The translations under genes and the position numbers were made by a program. Below, in pieces: positions 10,343 through 20,814 of a stretch of 64,000 nucleotides of DNA. Origin of the DNA: Cycas panzhihuaensis (taxonomy: Eukaryota; Cycadophyta); NCBI GenBank assembly GCA_023213395.1, contig CM041465.1, positions 4,154,001-4,218,000 of the forward strand. The letters run 5' to 3'. Position 1 is the first letter of the stretch. The number at the start of each line of letters is the position of its first letter. Below the pieces are notes generated by a model. It was not told the DNA's origin and searched no databases. It saw nothing but the letters and a program-made list of their open reading frames with translations.

Positions 10343-10841
10343 AAGTGGGCCCCCAACCCGCACTTCCTCTGCTTTTTGGTCTCGCTACCATTGGGACCGC
10401 CTCATTGCCCCGACATTTTTGGCTTCGCCCTCGTTGCCGCTTATGTTGATGCCCTTTTGCCCTCCGCAAGGGCATTTATGGTGCATCATCATCGCCATAG
10501 GGCCCTTCTCGCATCGCTTTACGCGCTACTACCATTCCCGCCCCGAGTTTATACTGCTTGGCCTGCTCACCGCCCCTAGACTCATCGCAGCCCTTTCTTG
10601 CTCTTGAGTCCCCGAAAGGAATGCCCCCACCGTGGGCATGTTTCGCTTTCTAAAGGTGACCTTTTGGTACTCCAAGGGGTTTTTTTTTTCCTTCCGACCG
10701 CTCTCCGCCGGCGATTGGATTGTTTGCTCTCACCCTCGGTTACCTCATTGCTAGGTCCTCCTACCCTTCACGGCCATTTTTTCTGCTGACTTGTTGTGCG
10801 TTGCTTTCGTCACCCATCGATTGCTTGGATTTTGTGTCACC
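10343..10841 (+). other. Tat-1 leader of the extra RNase H
   Basis: Roughly 500 bases between the TATA-like motif and the extra RNase H. It corresponds in position to 24875-25415 of Tat-2, where a 164-codon minus-strand frame runs up to the RNase H. Several short frames occur here but none has a known domain. A T-run lies at 10680-10690. It may be a leader or an eroded coding extension. Confidence 0.4.
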
Positions 10842-11330
10842 GATGTCCGTCTACATCTTTACCAACGGCGGAAGCCGCAGTAATCCTGGACCTTCCGCCG
10901 CTGCATGGATCCTCCGCAGCCCTTCTGGACATGATCTCCTCCGCTCTGGGATCTTCCTCCCAGAGGCTACTAACAACGGTCGAGTATACACCGTTATTGA
11001 AGCCCCATCGATGCTCTCCATTTCCATCACGGATCCATCGCTTTGTTTTGTGACTCTCAAGTTGTGGTGTCCCATCTCACCCAGTTTACTGTGTGCGATG
11101 CCTTCACTTGAGGACTCTCGCCCGCCAGATCCCTCCTCGGACCGCTTTTCTGTTGATATCCAAGATATCCCTGCCCTCAACGTCGGCAGATGGCCTCGCG
11201 CGCCTCATCCTCGTGCGCCTCTCCTTCACGACCGTCCCTTAGGTTTACCCGGCCTTCCGTCGCCTAAGCCCTGTGTCGTTTGTCACCGCTTATGCGATCT
11301 GCTCGCACCTCCGAAACTGGGTTACTAATG
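10842..11330 (+). pseudogene. Tat-1 extra RNase H near the 3' LTR (broken)
   Basis: The frame opens MSVYIFTNGGSRSNPGPSAA, the start of an RNase H fold of the kind that Tat-lineage elements carry as a second copy. Tat-2 has the same frame at 24523-24855 (minus), beginning LLIFTDGGSRGNPNPSA. The first catalytic aspartate is Asn here (FTNGGS for FTDGGS). The shared part runs to about 11090, through a diverged core, and then a frame change breaks it. It stands alone, about 1.9 kb after the pol remnant, not fused to reverse transcriptase. It would digest RNA in RNA/DNA hybrids, but this copy looks inactive. Confidence 0.82.
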
Positions 11331-11642
11331 AGGTAAAACTATGGTATCCACTATTTGTTCTTTATTTAGCTATGTATGTTCTCTTGCATCCTTTGTGGTG
11401 GGGGCAGCCCCCTCACCTGTTTCATTCTGCCAGTCGGTTCCCAAGTGGCCCATAGGCAGCCCCTATGTTGTCTCCACCGCCGTTTTCGTATCCACGTGTC
11501 CCGCCATGACACTCGCCGGCGCCCTTACCAACTGTTATGATCTTGATTAATATATCTATATACGCATGTGCTACTGACAGTTGTGTTGCTAGCATTTGCC
11601 ATTGCATCAAGCTTCCGAGCGGTGAGGCTCACGCCATAAGCG
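11331..11642 (+). other. Tat-1 3' untranslated stretch
   Basis: Non-coding sequence up to the 3' LTR. It matches the Tat-2 stretch between its extra RNase H and 3' LTR (about 23940-24330), for example the shared block around GACAACATAGGGGCTGCCTA. The polypurine tract expected just before the LTR is not recognisable here (GCCATAAGCG), whereas Tat-2 has AAGGGGGTAG. Confidence 0.6.
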
Positions 11643-14204
11643 TGTTTCCCGACTTCCGGGAATGGATACGGAATCACCGACTCAGGTAAGTGTAGGTATG
11701 TCTCTTGCATTTTCATCGCTTTCTTTTACTGGATGTTTGCTTGCGTATCTGCATGTGTATGACTTTGTGGGTGACCTTGTGGTTGTCCACACTTATTTTA
11801 GCCTATGACGACTATAGCAGGAGCACACTCCCAACGAGTGTGGCACCATGGTGACCGTATTACTTCCCACATCTGCCCTCCTCGCTCCAAGATCCACTAG
11901 GTTTACGCCACCTCCGCCCGTGTGATGACTCATCATCGTTTGGTCAACTTGCCACCCCACTCGAGCCCTATTTTTGCTCCTTTGGACCCGTTTTGTTAGC
12001 TTATTTGCTTCTGGGTAGGTGTTTTAGCGTTATGTCAGCCTTTTCGGTCGTCTGCCCCCAACCTGGACTGGTTGGTGGGCCCCATTTTCAGCTCTAGGTG
12101 CGTGCATCAGATTAGATTTTCATGATCTGAATATTCGCGAATATTCCTAAGAAGACGACTCTCGCATTATTTTTTAAAATCCGCCGTGGTAATTTCGCAT
12201 TTATTGTGAAACTGCCACGTGGCTCGCGCTTTATTCCTCTTCCAGTTGTGCCCTAATCGCACGCTTTAGGGTGTTGCTTGAGTACTTAAGCCCTTTTTGG
12301 CTCATTTTCAAGGATCTTTTTGGCTCACTTTTGGAATTGCTCTCAAGGAAACGCTCTCCTGCTCTACTTCTCTCTGCTGTTTGCTGCATCAAATGGACCT
12401 GCACCCTTCATACAGCGCCCAGCTCTCCTTTGCGTGGCTGAGACATTCTCCCAGCTCCTCAAACGCCTTGGAGAGGGCTCCTTTAAAGTGGTGTCCAGCC
12501 GGTCTTCACTCGGGCAGTCCATAAGCACCCCAAGTGCAGGTGTTTCCCGTCACACCTCCGTAGCAGGGCCCCAAACCTGCTCTACTTCAGATCTGGGCTG
12601 ATTTATCAGTCCCTTTCCGCTGCCCTTTGGCTGAGGCAAATCCCTTGCCTCTTCTATCCAGGTATTCCTTGTTTATGCTTGTTTTCCTTGTGATTTTCAT
12701 GCTTCAGCTCGTTTGCTCTTACTTGTTGCTTGAGGGTTGGTTGTCCTCCCTTTAGGGGTCATATACCACCTCCTCAGGCTTGCCTATGTTTTCTATCCAA
12801 GGCAGCGGTGTGGAGGGGTTGCATAGGTTTTAGAGAGGAGCTGGGTGGATTCCGTACCACCTTCCATGCTCCCTAGGCGGCTCTTAGCCCCCCAAAACCT
12901 CCCTCTCGCCTGTCGCCTTGGCTTGCAAACAAGGGTTTGAAGGTTCCCTTGCTGCCCAAACCAAAGAATGTCACATGTTGCAAGATCGATTTGGGGCCTC
13001 TGCTCAGTCCGGGCATCACACATAAGTCCCAACCCGGTTCCTCGCTTCACCTTTCTTCCCGGGTCACCCTTTTGCTCCTCATAGCATCCCAGTTCACTGT
13101 GGGTTCCCTTGGGCCTTTCTTTGCCCCCTTTTGCTGCCATTTTCCAGCTCTTGTTCTTGACTTTCCCTCACGCCTCGTGGCTCTTGGGGAGAGGTTTGGG
13201 CATCACTCATGGAGGTAGGCCACTCTAAGGCTTACCCAGTCATTTACTTTCACTTTGGTCACTTTCTTTTGATACTTTGATTGTCAGATTAGTACTAACG
13301 CATGTATATTCAAATTCTCGTTCGTGCTATTTAGCCATATATTGTTAGAGTTTTTGTGTTGCATGTTAGTGCTCTTCCGTCGGGAAGAGAAAGAGACCGC
13401 TGTTGTTTGCAGGTACTTGGGAAGCGTGGAGCGCATTGCCCGTGGGCCTAGCTACCGATAAGCACCTTCATATGTGTTATGTTTTCATGCTATTTCATTT
13501 CTTAGTTGGTGCTTCTTTTCTTCCTTGGTTTTGCATTTGATTTTCTGGGGAAGGTAAGGAAGCCCCCTCTTCGTCCATCATAATACCTCGCATCCCGTAC
13601 GTTGTGCGAAGTGGTTAGACGCCCCTCGGGAAGGTTACTTGCCTCGCCTTCGCTCAGTGCACATTCGTTCCCCTCTGCTACCCTTTCTTTTTCCTTTTAT
13701 TTCTTTCGTAGTAATTAGTACATCAAAGGATTAAAAGGGAAAAATTGGTTCAAGATTGCATGATTCTTTTATCTTGTTTCATGCATCTTTATCATTCGTA
13801 GGGAAGATTGTAGGAGTCCTTCTCTCCCCTACCTTTCCTCTTCGCCCTTTGACCGCATGAGTGCCTTGCTTCCAAAGATCACTGTATCGTGTTGGGTTGT
13901 GTAGGATTGCTCTTGGCCTGTCTCCATTAGGCCTTCTCTTCCCCCCTTCTGGCCACCCAAGGGTGGGAGGGTCCTATTCCCAGGTTAACTCAGGTTTGCC
14001 TTACACACCTTCACCCCTTACTAGAAGCGGTGAAGGGTCACCCGATAGTAGCCATACTCCATTGCAGATCCCGAACTCGTGCTCCGGCGTACGGGGCGCT
14101 CTGCGTGGTAGTTACCCACCTTTTAGGTCCCACCTTCCATCATTCCACCACTCACCCTCTCTTACACCTATCAGTTAGGTAGTTATCCCGTAGCAGCGCG
14201 TCCA
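11643..14204 (+). repeat. Tat-1 3' LTR
   Basis: Starts TGTTTCCCGACTTCCGGG and ends GCGCGTCCA, followed by the GAACC target duplication and then Copia-A sequence. It pairs with 1865-4422. Differences from the 5' LTR are transitions plus clustered short changes at GC-rich points. The TATA-like TACTTAAG recurs near 12280. The 3' LTR would supply the polyadenylation signal of the element RNA. Confidence 0.93.
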
Positions 14205-14740
14205 GAACCCAATGTAGAATTTAAACTTTATGCATACATAGACTTAGACTTTGTTGAAGATAAATATATAGAAAGAACTACGTCTAGGTATATAACATTT
14301 CTTAGAATAGCACTGATATCATGGAGATCTAGATGGTAAAGGATAGTTATAGACTCAAGTTCTGAGGTTAAATACATTACTACTTCTAATACAATCAAGG
14401 AGGTGATATGGATTAGAAAATTATTGAATACATTAAATGCCACCAAAATAAGTTCTACTAGATTACATGTAGATAATCAATCTATAATCCAAATGGCTAA
14501 AAGTCCTATATTTCATGATTGTAGTAAATATATAAGTACAAAAGTCCACACAATTAGAGAACTAGTTCATGATGACACAATTCGACTAAAGTACTACCCC
14601 ATAGCAAATCAAGTGACCAATATCTTCACCAAATCACTAAAGAGGGTAAAGTTTAAATAGTTCTGAAGGTAACTTAGCCTTAGGGCCTCCATCTCTAATT
14701 GATTAAAGGAGATGACAATAAGACCATCATACTCTATCTT
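14205..14740 (+). pseudogene. Copia-A RNase H, after the Tat-1 insertion (broken)
   Basis: The frame resumes EPNVEFKLYAYIDLDFVED, matching Copia-B EPNAEFKLHAYTNLDFARD, and runs on through the copia RNase H: VDNQSIIQMAKSPIFHD, STKVHTIRELVHD and KYYPIANQVTNIFTKSLK. The Copia-B equivalent is 48390-48900. In-frame stops include one near 14337 and three after 14660. The first five bases (GAACC) are the Tat-1 target duplication. Confidence 0.92.
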
Positions 14741-15122
14741 ATTCATGAAAACCCCTTATGGGCGTAAAAGGACAAGAGTAAGTCTCTGCTCTATCCCATT
14801 CATGAAAACCCCTTGTGGGAAGGGAAGGATAAGGGTTATATCATTTTAGAAAATCAAAACCTATGAAAACTTGAAAGCACATGGGGGATGACCAAATGGT
14901 ATATGGAGACTCAATAGATTTTAGCTATAAAATTGATTGTACTGATTGGTTATCTGACTTTATTTAAAGAGTTACCTAAGCCATGTTAGTAGATTAGAAA
15001 GTCTATAGGTTTTCTTCCCCATGAGGGTTTCCTACAAAAGTGTCATAGTAGTTTTCTTTGTAAGAGGCTTAAATAAAGGCCTCATAAGATAAAATAAAAT
15101 AGGATGAAATAAAGGGGGAGAC
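14741..15122 (+). other. Copia-A 3' tail with 57-bp repeat and polypurine tract
   Basis: Two copies of a 57-bp unit containing AAAACCCCTT(A/G)TGGG start at about 14742 and 14799. The same two copies occur at the same place in Copia-B. A further run (about 15010-15060) is complementary in part: CCCCATGAGGGTTT. The polypurine tract AAAGGGGGAGAC (15111-15122) sits directly before the 3' LTR and would prime plus-strand DNA synthesis. Confidence 0.75.
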
Positions 15123-15420
15123 TGAAATGGGTTAATATCACAAGTTCATTACATTAGTTGATTATTTCTAAAAGGGGTCTTATGTAAACTTTAAATTAGA
15201 TCACTTAAATGAAATACACTTTCATGAGCATTATATGTAATTTCATTTTACCCAACTCTAATGCCCCCTCTCTCAATATAAAAGTAAAAGCTTAATGGAA
15301 GAGGTTCATTCTTACCTCCCCATTTTGTGAGAGCTACTCTCTTTCTCTCAAGTCTCTCTTTCTCTCATGTTTGCCTTTATGTTTAGTGTATGGAGATGAA
15401 GGACAAATCTACTGTTTTAA
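15123..15420 (+). repeat. Copia-A 3' LTR
   Basis: A 298-bp LTR starting TGAAATGGGTTAATATCAC and matching both Copia-B LTRs. It holds an AATATAAAAGTAAAAGC stretch, a plausible TATA region, and ends near ACTGTTTTAA. What follows at 15421 is Tat-3 sequence on the other strand. The partner LTR is outside the window, so the target duplication cannot be checked. Confidence 0.9.
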
Positions 15421-15696
15421 AAAAGGAACAACAATGATAAGTTATGATGATACAAAAGAAGAAGTCATAAGGAGTGGACCTAGTATATCCTAACTAGTTG
15501 ATAAACTACAACCTAAGAGTTGACATATATAATAATAGGTACAAGGTAAATATGAGAAATGCTTGATAAGGCTCCTATAATAGCAAAACCCTATAGAAAG
15601 GAGAAGACTTCCTAATTGGTCATAAATCACCCAAGCAGAAGTAGATGGTCTTGGGTTTCTCTTAGTAGTCCCATCAGTAAAGATATTCAATGCCAT
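15421..15696 (-). pseudogene. Tat-3 extra RNase H, N-terminal part
   Basis: The frame starts at 15696 with MALNIFTDGTTKRNPRPSTSAW, the same opening as the Tat-2 extra RNase H (MALLIFTDGGSRGNPNPSA). The first catalytic Asp of FTDG is present. The frame then degrades and is cut at 15421 by Copia-A, so the rest lies left of the window or is lost. It shows that the detached RNase H is an old, shared trait of this group. Confidence 0.75.
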
Positions 15697-16795
15697 GGAA
15701 ATAATATGATTAAATCTTAGAGACTGTGTGATCGATAAAGGAAGGTATAAGAATCAATCAATAAGGAGATGGTAATAAACATAGATCTCTGATTGTAATG
15801 AAGAAAGAAGAAGAAACATAAGTAAAATGATTATGATCAAAAGATAACAAGATGTCAAGTAGGATTCGATCATAACTATGGCCATAGTGGACCCAAGTAA
15901 CTAGATCTGAAAATCTTGAATGACTCATCCAAATGAACCCAACCTATAGATAAATAGGTAGAGATGAAGTCATTATGTGACTTGCCTTAGATTACAAGAG
16001 GATGATAATAATAAACTTGATTACCTCGAATTACAAGAGGATGATAATAATAAACTTTCATTTTCTTCTTCTTTTTTTACTTCTTCACTCTTCTTTTTTT
16101 TTTGAAGTTCCACTTCTACTTTTCACAAGAAAAGGATCATAATCATCCACCTATGAAACTCTTCTACTTAACACAGTAAGGATTTATCCTTTTTAACAAA
16201 ATCTAATAAATAAAAGAAACTAATATCCTTAAAGAATGAACTGTGGAAAAGGTGAGGATCACAATCATGGTCTCTCTAAGCATGAAGGGAGGGTAGTAGA
16301 ATGAATATATGCTCTAAAGGATTAATAGAGAGAACCAAGGATAATGCAAATAATCAACAATTGATGATATACAACCAAAAAGGAAACCCATAAATAATAA
16401 ACTAGTAATAAAAGTATGATTTAAGTCAATGACTAAGTACTCAAAACTGACAAAGATGTTTCTCTTTCCAGGATAAAAATAAAATAAAGTTGGGGGCCTA
16501 AGTTCTCTTTCGAGTATAAAACCTAAAAGATAATGAGATCTAAGTATGGTAATAGAAAGCCCACAATTAGTGTAGATGCTAGAAAGAGCAAAAGACTTAC
16601 ATGATTATGGGTAGGATCTATCGTAATCACACAATAACGCTTAGTAAAAGAAAGAGAAAGTAGAAAAGAAGAGGGGATTTGCCTATAGTTTTAGCTCATT
16701 AGGTAAAGGAACAAGCTTCAAAGTTGTAGTTTATCCTCATTGTGAAGGTGGTCATACGCATGCTACTAGGCATAACATTTTCTCAAGTATTGAGA
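15697..16795 (-). other. Tat-3 spacer between integrase and extra RNase H
   Basis: About 1.1 kb without a recognisable gene. The Tat-2 equivalent is about 3.9 kb and holds the antisense plant-mobile-domain gene; I see no trace of that here. A part near 16470-16520 (AGTTGGGGGCCTAAGTTCTC on the plus strand) matches Tat-4 at about 63130-63180, so the spacer is family sequence and not a foreign insertion. A T-rich simple run lies near 16065-16105. Confidence 0.55.
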
Positions 16796-18160
16796 ATTAA
16801 TAGGCCTTTTGAACTCTCATCCTTCCAATGTCAAAATTTGATAGGCTCTGTTAGTTAAATATTCAATTATTAAAAAAGGTCTTGTCCATTTAGGAGAAAA
16901 TTTATATTGCCTATCATGTAAATATTCCAACTTTAAGACTTTATCACTAACATTGAACTTTCTAGGTTTAAGTTACCTATCATGGGTGGCTTGGACTCTA
17001 GCCTTGGATGCCATATTATTCTACAAGGCCTATAAGCATGTTTCATCTAATTTCTCAAGCTCCAAAAGGCATGCCTCCTTTTGAAACTGCTCATTAGTGA
17101 ATTCCTTTAATGAGATACGTAAGGAAGGAATTTCAACCTTTAATGGAAGGATGGATTTGGCATTGTAAATAAGAAAAAATAATGTCCAACCTATAGCATT
17201 TCTAATAGAGGTCCTATAGGCCCATAATTCTAGAAATAACTATGAGCACCAATCCCTATGAGAGGTGGCAACTGTCTTAGATAAAATCTTAGCTAAGATC
17301 TTATTAAATACTTCCACCTGGCCATTTTCCTAAGGATGATATGGGGTGGATACTCTATAGGTGATATGAAACCTATTACACAACTCACTGATATGGGGGT
17401 TACAAAATGAAGTGTCATTATCAGTAATGATAATATCCAATATCCCAAACTTACAGATGATATACTGAAATATAAATATAGTAATGATCTTTCCAATAGC
17501 AAAAACTAATGGGATAGCTTCACTCTACTTCATAAAGTATTTAGTCATGATTAAAATGAACTTATGTCTATTAGAAGATGTCAGAAAGATTTATCCAATG
17601 AGATTAAGACCCCATTGGGGAAAAGACCAAGTTGAAACTATTGATTTCATTTCCTACGCAAGCTTGTATATCAAAGTTGTATGAGATTAGCATTTCTAGC
17701 ACTTTTAAATATAGAAGTAGGCATCTTCAAATAAGATTGGCTAATAATGACCCATACAAAGAATATGTTGGCCATCGATCAATCACCAAAGTGTCCACCA
17801 TATGTTACTTCATGGGACTCTGTTAAGGCAACTAATGATTCGTCATGTGAGAGGCACCTTAATAAGATTCCATCGAAAGAATGCATATATAATATATCAT
17901 CAAGTAAAAGGTATTGCCTAGTAGTAGTATGAATTTATCTTTTCTTCTTCAAAGTAGTAAGAGGATGGAAAGATTAATCATAAATATATGATTTGATCTT
18001 TTCATACCATGGATCATCAAAAGGGATGCCTTGGATATAGAAGATATGTTCATCTAGGAGGGAATCATCAACGGGTTGACTATTAGGATTGGGGAGAAGA
18101 GTATCAGCTATGATTTCTAGGATAATCATGACTTTCTTTGATTTTCTATTAATCACCTAC
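16796..18160 (-). pseudogene. Tat-3 integrase (broken)
   Basis: Gypsy integrase that would insert the cDNA. In one frame the core reads ITDNDTSFCNPHISELCNRF, then GQVEVFNKILAKILSKTV. The second catalytic Asp and the Glu of the D-D-35-E triad are thus both readable. The C-terminal part has LPLKVEIPSLRISLKEFTNEQF and KPRKFNVSDKVLKLEYLHDR, ending with ILTLEGYESSK near 16800. Tat-4 (61640-62890) and Tat-2 match the same blocks. The zinc-binding N-terminus (about 17700-18160) is poorly preserved. Stops and shifts break the frame. Confidence 0.82.
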
Positions 18161-19330
18161 AAGTCAAATTCTTGAAGTAACAAATACCATTTACCTAATT
18201 GATCGGTAAGGTTAAACTTGGTAAGTAAATACCTTATAAGATCTTCTTAGACAATGAGGTGGACCCTATTTCCAAAGAGGTAGTGACACAACTTCTCAGT
18301 GGTAAAAACTAAAGTAAGGTACTCTTTTTTAGGAAAAGGATAATGAAGCTCAGCTACCATGAGGGTCCTACTAATAAAATAGATAGTCCTTTTCTTTACC
18401 AAAATCATCCTCTTATACTAACATTCCTGCTAATGATTCCTCTGTAGTTAAAGTGTATAAAATGAATGCTTTATCGAACCTTGGTGGAGTAAGAACTGGA
18501 GCAGAAACCAAGGTTTGCTTTAGCTTATCGAAGGACTATTAAAATTGAGGAGTACATCGCAATTTAATATATTTATCTAAAAGATTAGTGATGGGCTTAA
18601 CATCTAAGGTGAAATCAATAATGAAACATCTTAGGAAACCAAGCCTACTTAGAAAAGATTTGCTTTGCTTTTAGGTCTTAGGGGAAGGCATCTAGATAAT
18701 AGCCTCAATCTTTTTAGGATCAATTCTAATTCCATCTTGAGAAATAATGTTTCCCAATATCTTCCCTAATATAATGGAAAAAACACATTTGGAGGGATTT
18801 ATACACAAGTCATACCTTTTACACATCTCAAAAATGGTTCTCAAATCATACAAATGATTAGATCTCTTCAGTGAAAGTGCAAGCATATTATCTAAATAAA
18901 TGACAATAATATTGCCAATCAAGTCATGGAAAATATGGACCATAACCCTTTGATACATCACACTATCATTCTTTAATCCAAATGGCATAACTTTATAAAC
19001 AAAGGTACCCCAAGAAGTGGTGAAAGTAGTCATGTAATGGTCATGAAGTGTGATAGAAATCTGATTGTAACCTGAAAAACCATCCATAAAGGACATCACT
19101 TAGAAACCTATTATCTGATCCCAAATGTGATCATGAACGGGAAGAGGAAAATTATCTTTAGGACATGCATCATTAATATCATAAAAGTCAATGTAAATCT
19201 AAATTGTAACATTCTTCTTTACTATAGGAACTATATCATAGACCCATTGAGAATAGACAACACTCTCAATGAATCTAACTCCTAACAACTTCTCTACCTC
19301 TCGCTTAATGGTAAGGGAGAGGCATGGATG
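18161..19330 (-). pseudogene. Tat-3 reverse transcriptase and RNase H (broken)
   Basis: The 135-codon frame 18692-19099 reads SFMDGFSGYNQISITLHD and WGTFVYKVMPFGLKN, followed by IYLDNMLALS. This is the palm of gypsy reverse transcriptase, with the catalytic FMDD box changed to YLDN. Then come CINPSKCVFSIILGKILG and GIRIDPKKIEAI. Minus-strand sequence to about 18180 matches the RNase H part of Tat-2 (blocks like RKSKKVMIILEIIADTLLPNP, at the RNase H end). Upstream to 19330 the N-terminal part is recognisable but full of stops. Confidence 0.88.
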
Positions 19331-20814
19331 GATAGGGCATTACTCTTGCCATTGGGGTTTTATGCCAGGAATTTCTATAATGTTATGTTTAATAATTTGG
19401 GAGTCTAGGCCTCATATATATTTATAGTCCCATGTAAAAACGGAGCTAAACTTAGGAAGAGATCCTTAAATTGAGTGATCTCTTAGGGAGTACAACTAGA
19501 TTCCAACTTGATAATTCTAGGAATATCCTCTATCTCCAAATCTACATCAATGGTTTATTCCATAAGCATTGTATTTCCTTCCTCGAAATAAAGAGGGGCA
19601 GGCTCAATTGAAGAAATAAACTCATGGGTTGAGAATGATCAACTATAACTTTTAGAAAATCTAACTTATGATGCCCATGAGGAAACCTGGGAGATGAACC
19701 TATTAGGTGTTCTACAATTGCCTCACCATTTTTAAAATGGTCTAAATGAAATAAGTTAATAAGAAGAAGGTTCTTAGATTGGAAAGTAGTATTAGACTAT
19801 GGATGGTTCACTTGTCGAGGAGTCCTCTTCCCAAATCACCTGCAGGCTTCTGGTGTAACGATAAGTCACAAGTGGTATTAGAGCCCAAGTTCAAGGTTCA
19901 AATCTTGTGCATATACTAAACAAAGCCCCTTTCCCCATTAGGTTCCCCATGTACCTCCATTCAGATGGAATTGTAACATAGGTGATATGTGATATGGTGG
20001 CCTCCTCATCATAGGGGAGTGTTGGACTATGGCTGGTTCACTTGCCAAGGAGTCCTCTTCCCAAATCACTTGCAAGGTTTTAATGTAATGACAAGTCATA
20101 AGAAGATGGAGAGAAAGACACAAGAGGCGAGGACAAATCAATCAAAGAGTTTGAATAAGTAGGAACAAACTCCATGATCGAAAAAATATGAGAAAAGTAG
20201 ATAGGCCTATCAATGAATTCCCAAACTAAAGAAAAGACTTGGGTAAACTCTTAATGATTCACACCATACTCATAGACAGACCAAGATAATAGGATAAGAG
20301 AAGATGGAAAAGGATCCACATGAGGATGAGTAGAAAAAGAAGTAGTGGAGATAGAATTAACTTCCCATACTATAATGGAGGTATCATGACTATTTTGACC
20401 TATATCAAGTGAATTAGTATCCTCACCCCCTAACTCTAGGTCTGGGTGGTGATGCGACAACATCTTCCTCTCATGTATATTCAACCATATCTTAAAGAAA
20501 GAGGAGCAAGAGAAAGATGAAGGAACATTGACATATGAATCATGCACAACCAAACTTAAAGAACTAGTAATCGAATGAGTGGTAGCAAAAGGAACCACTG
20601 GATTTACCCGTAATAGAATTTATACTAGCAAGCCTAACTAGAGGTGGATCTTGATGAGGTATGATGGAGCGAGAAGCCACTTCTTTATCAAAAATAGAAG
20701 AAGAAGAAACCAAAGAGAAATTAGTCAAGTCAAAAGGAATAAAAGTAGATGGGAAGCCTGCTGACAAAGGAATGACTTCAACTAAATCCACATCCTTTAT
20801 CTCTAGTTGGGTAG
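19331..20814 (-). pseudogene. Tat-3 linker between protease and RT, right end cut by Tat-2
   Basis: A long linker with no known domain. The frame at 20564-20791 reads MDLVEVIPLSAGFPSTFIPF and matches the Tat-4 linker (YMVEIVPFKLGSFLPSNL near 53405). Together with the Tat-3 piece at 38788, this shows that Tat-2 landed inside the linker. The TRIM at 19790-20100 is a separate insertion. The linker is rich in Ser and Pro; its role is unknown. Confidence 0.65.
19785..20105 (+). mobile_element. TRIM-1: 311-bp miniature LTR retrotransposon
   Basis: Two direct repeats of 81 bp (19790-19870 and 20020-20100) share GGAGTCCTCTTCCCAAATCAC and most other bases. The second begins TGTTGGACTATGG; the first has decayed to TATTAGACTATGG. 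Two bases after the first repeat is TGGTATTAGAGCCCAAG (19873-19889), a match to the initiator-Met-tRNA primer site. Just before the second repeat is the polypurine tract ATAGGGGAG (20011-20019). The flanks AGTAG and AGAAG are a likely 5-bp target duplication. There is no coding capacity between the repeats. These features together define a terminal-repeat retrotransposon in miniature, which needs enzymes from another element. Confidence 0.85.

Larger units (their letters stand above)
1860..14209 (+). mobile_element. Tat-1: complete but non-autonomous Tat-like Ty3/gypsy element with target-site duplication
   Basis: A 12.3-kb element with two LTRs of about 2.56 kb, bounded by a perfect 5-bp duplication GAACC (1860-1864 and 14205-14209). 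It lies inside the reverse transcriptase/RNase H region of Copia-A, which continues seamlessly on both sides. The internal part holds gag, protease and an extra RNase H in order. Reverse transcriptase, the usual RNase H and integrase are missing, apart from the first codons of one and the last codons of the other. It is much richer in G+C and CpG than everything around it, consistent with being the youngest layer. It should depend on a full relative such as Tat-2 for movement. The LTRs begin TGTTTCC like those of Tat-2, so the two are one family. Confidence 0.93.
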
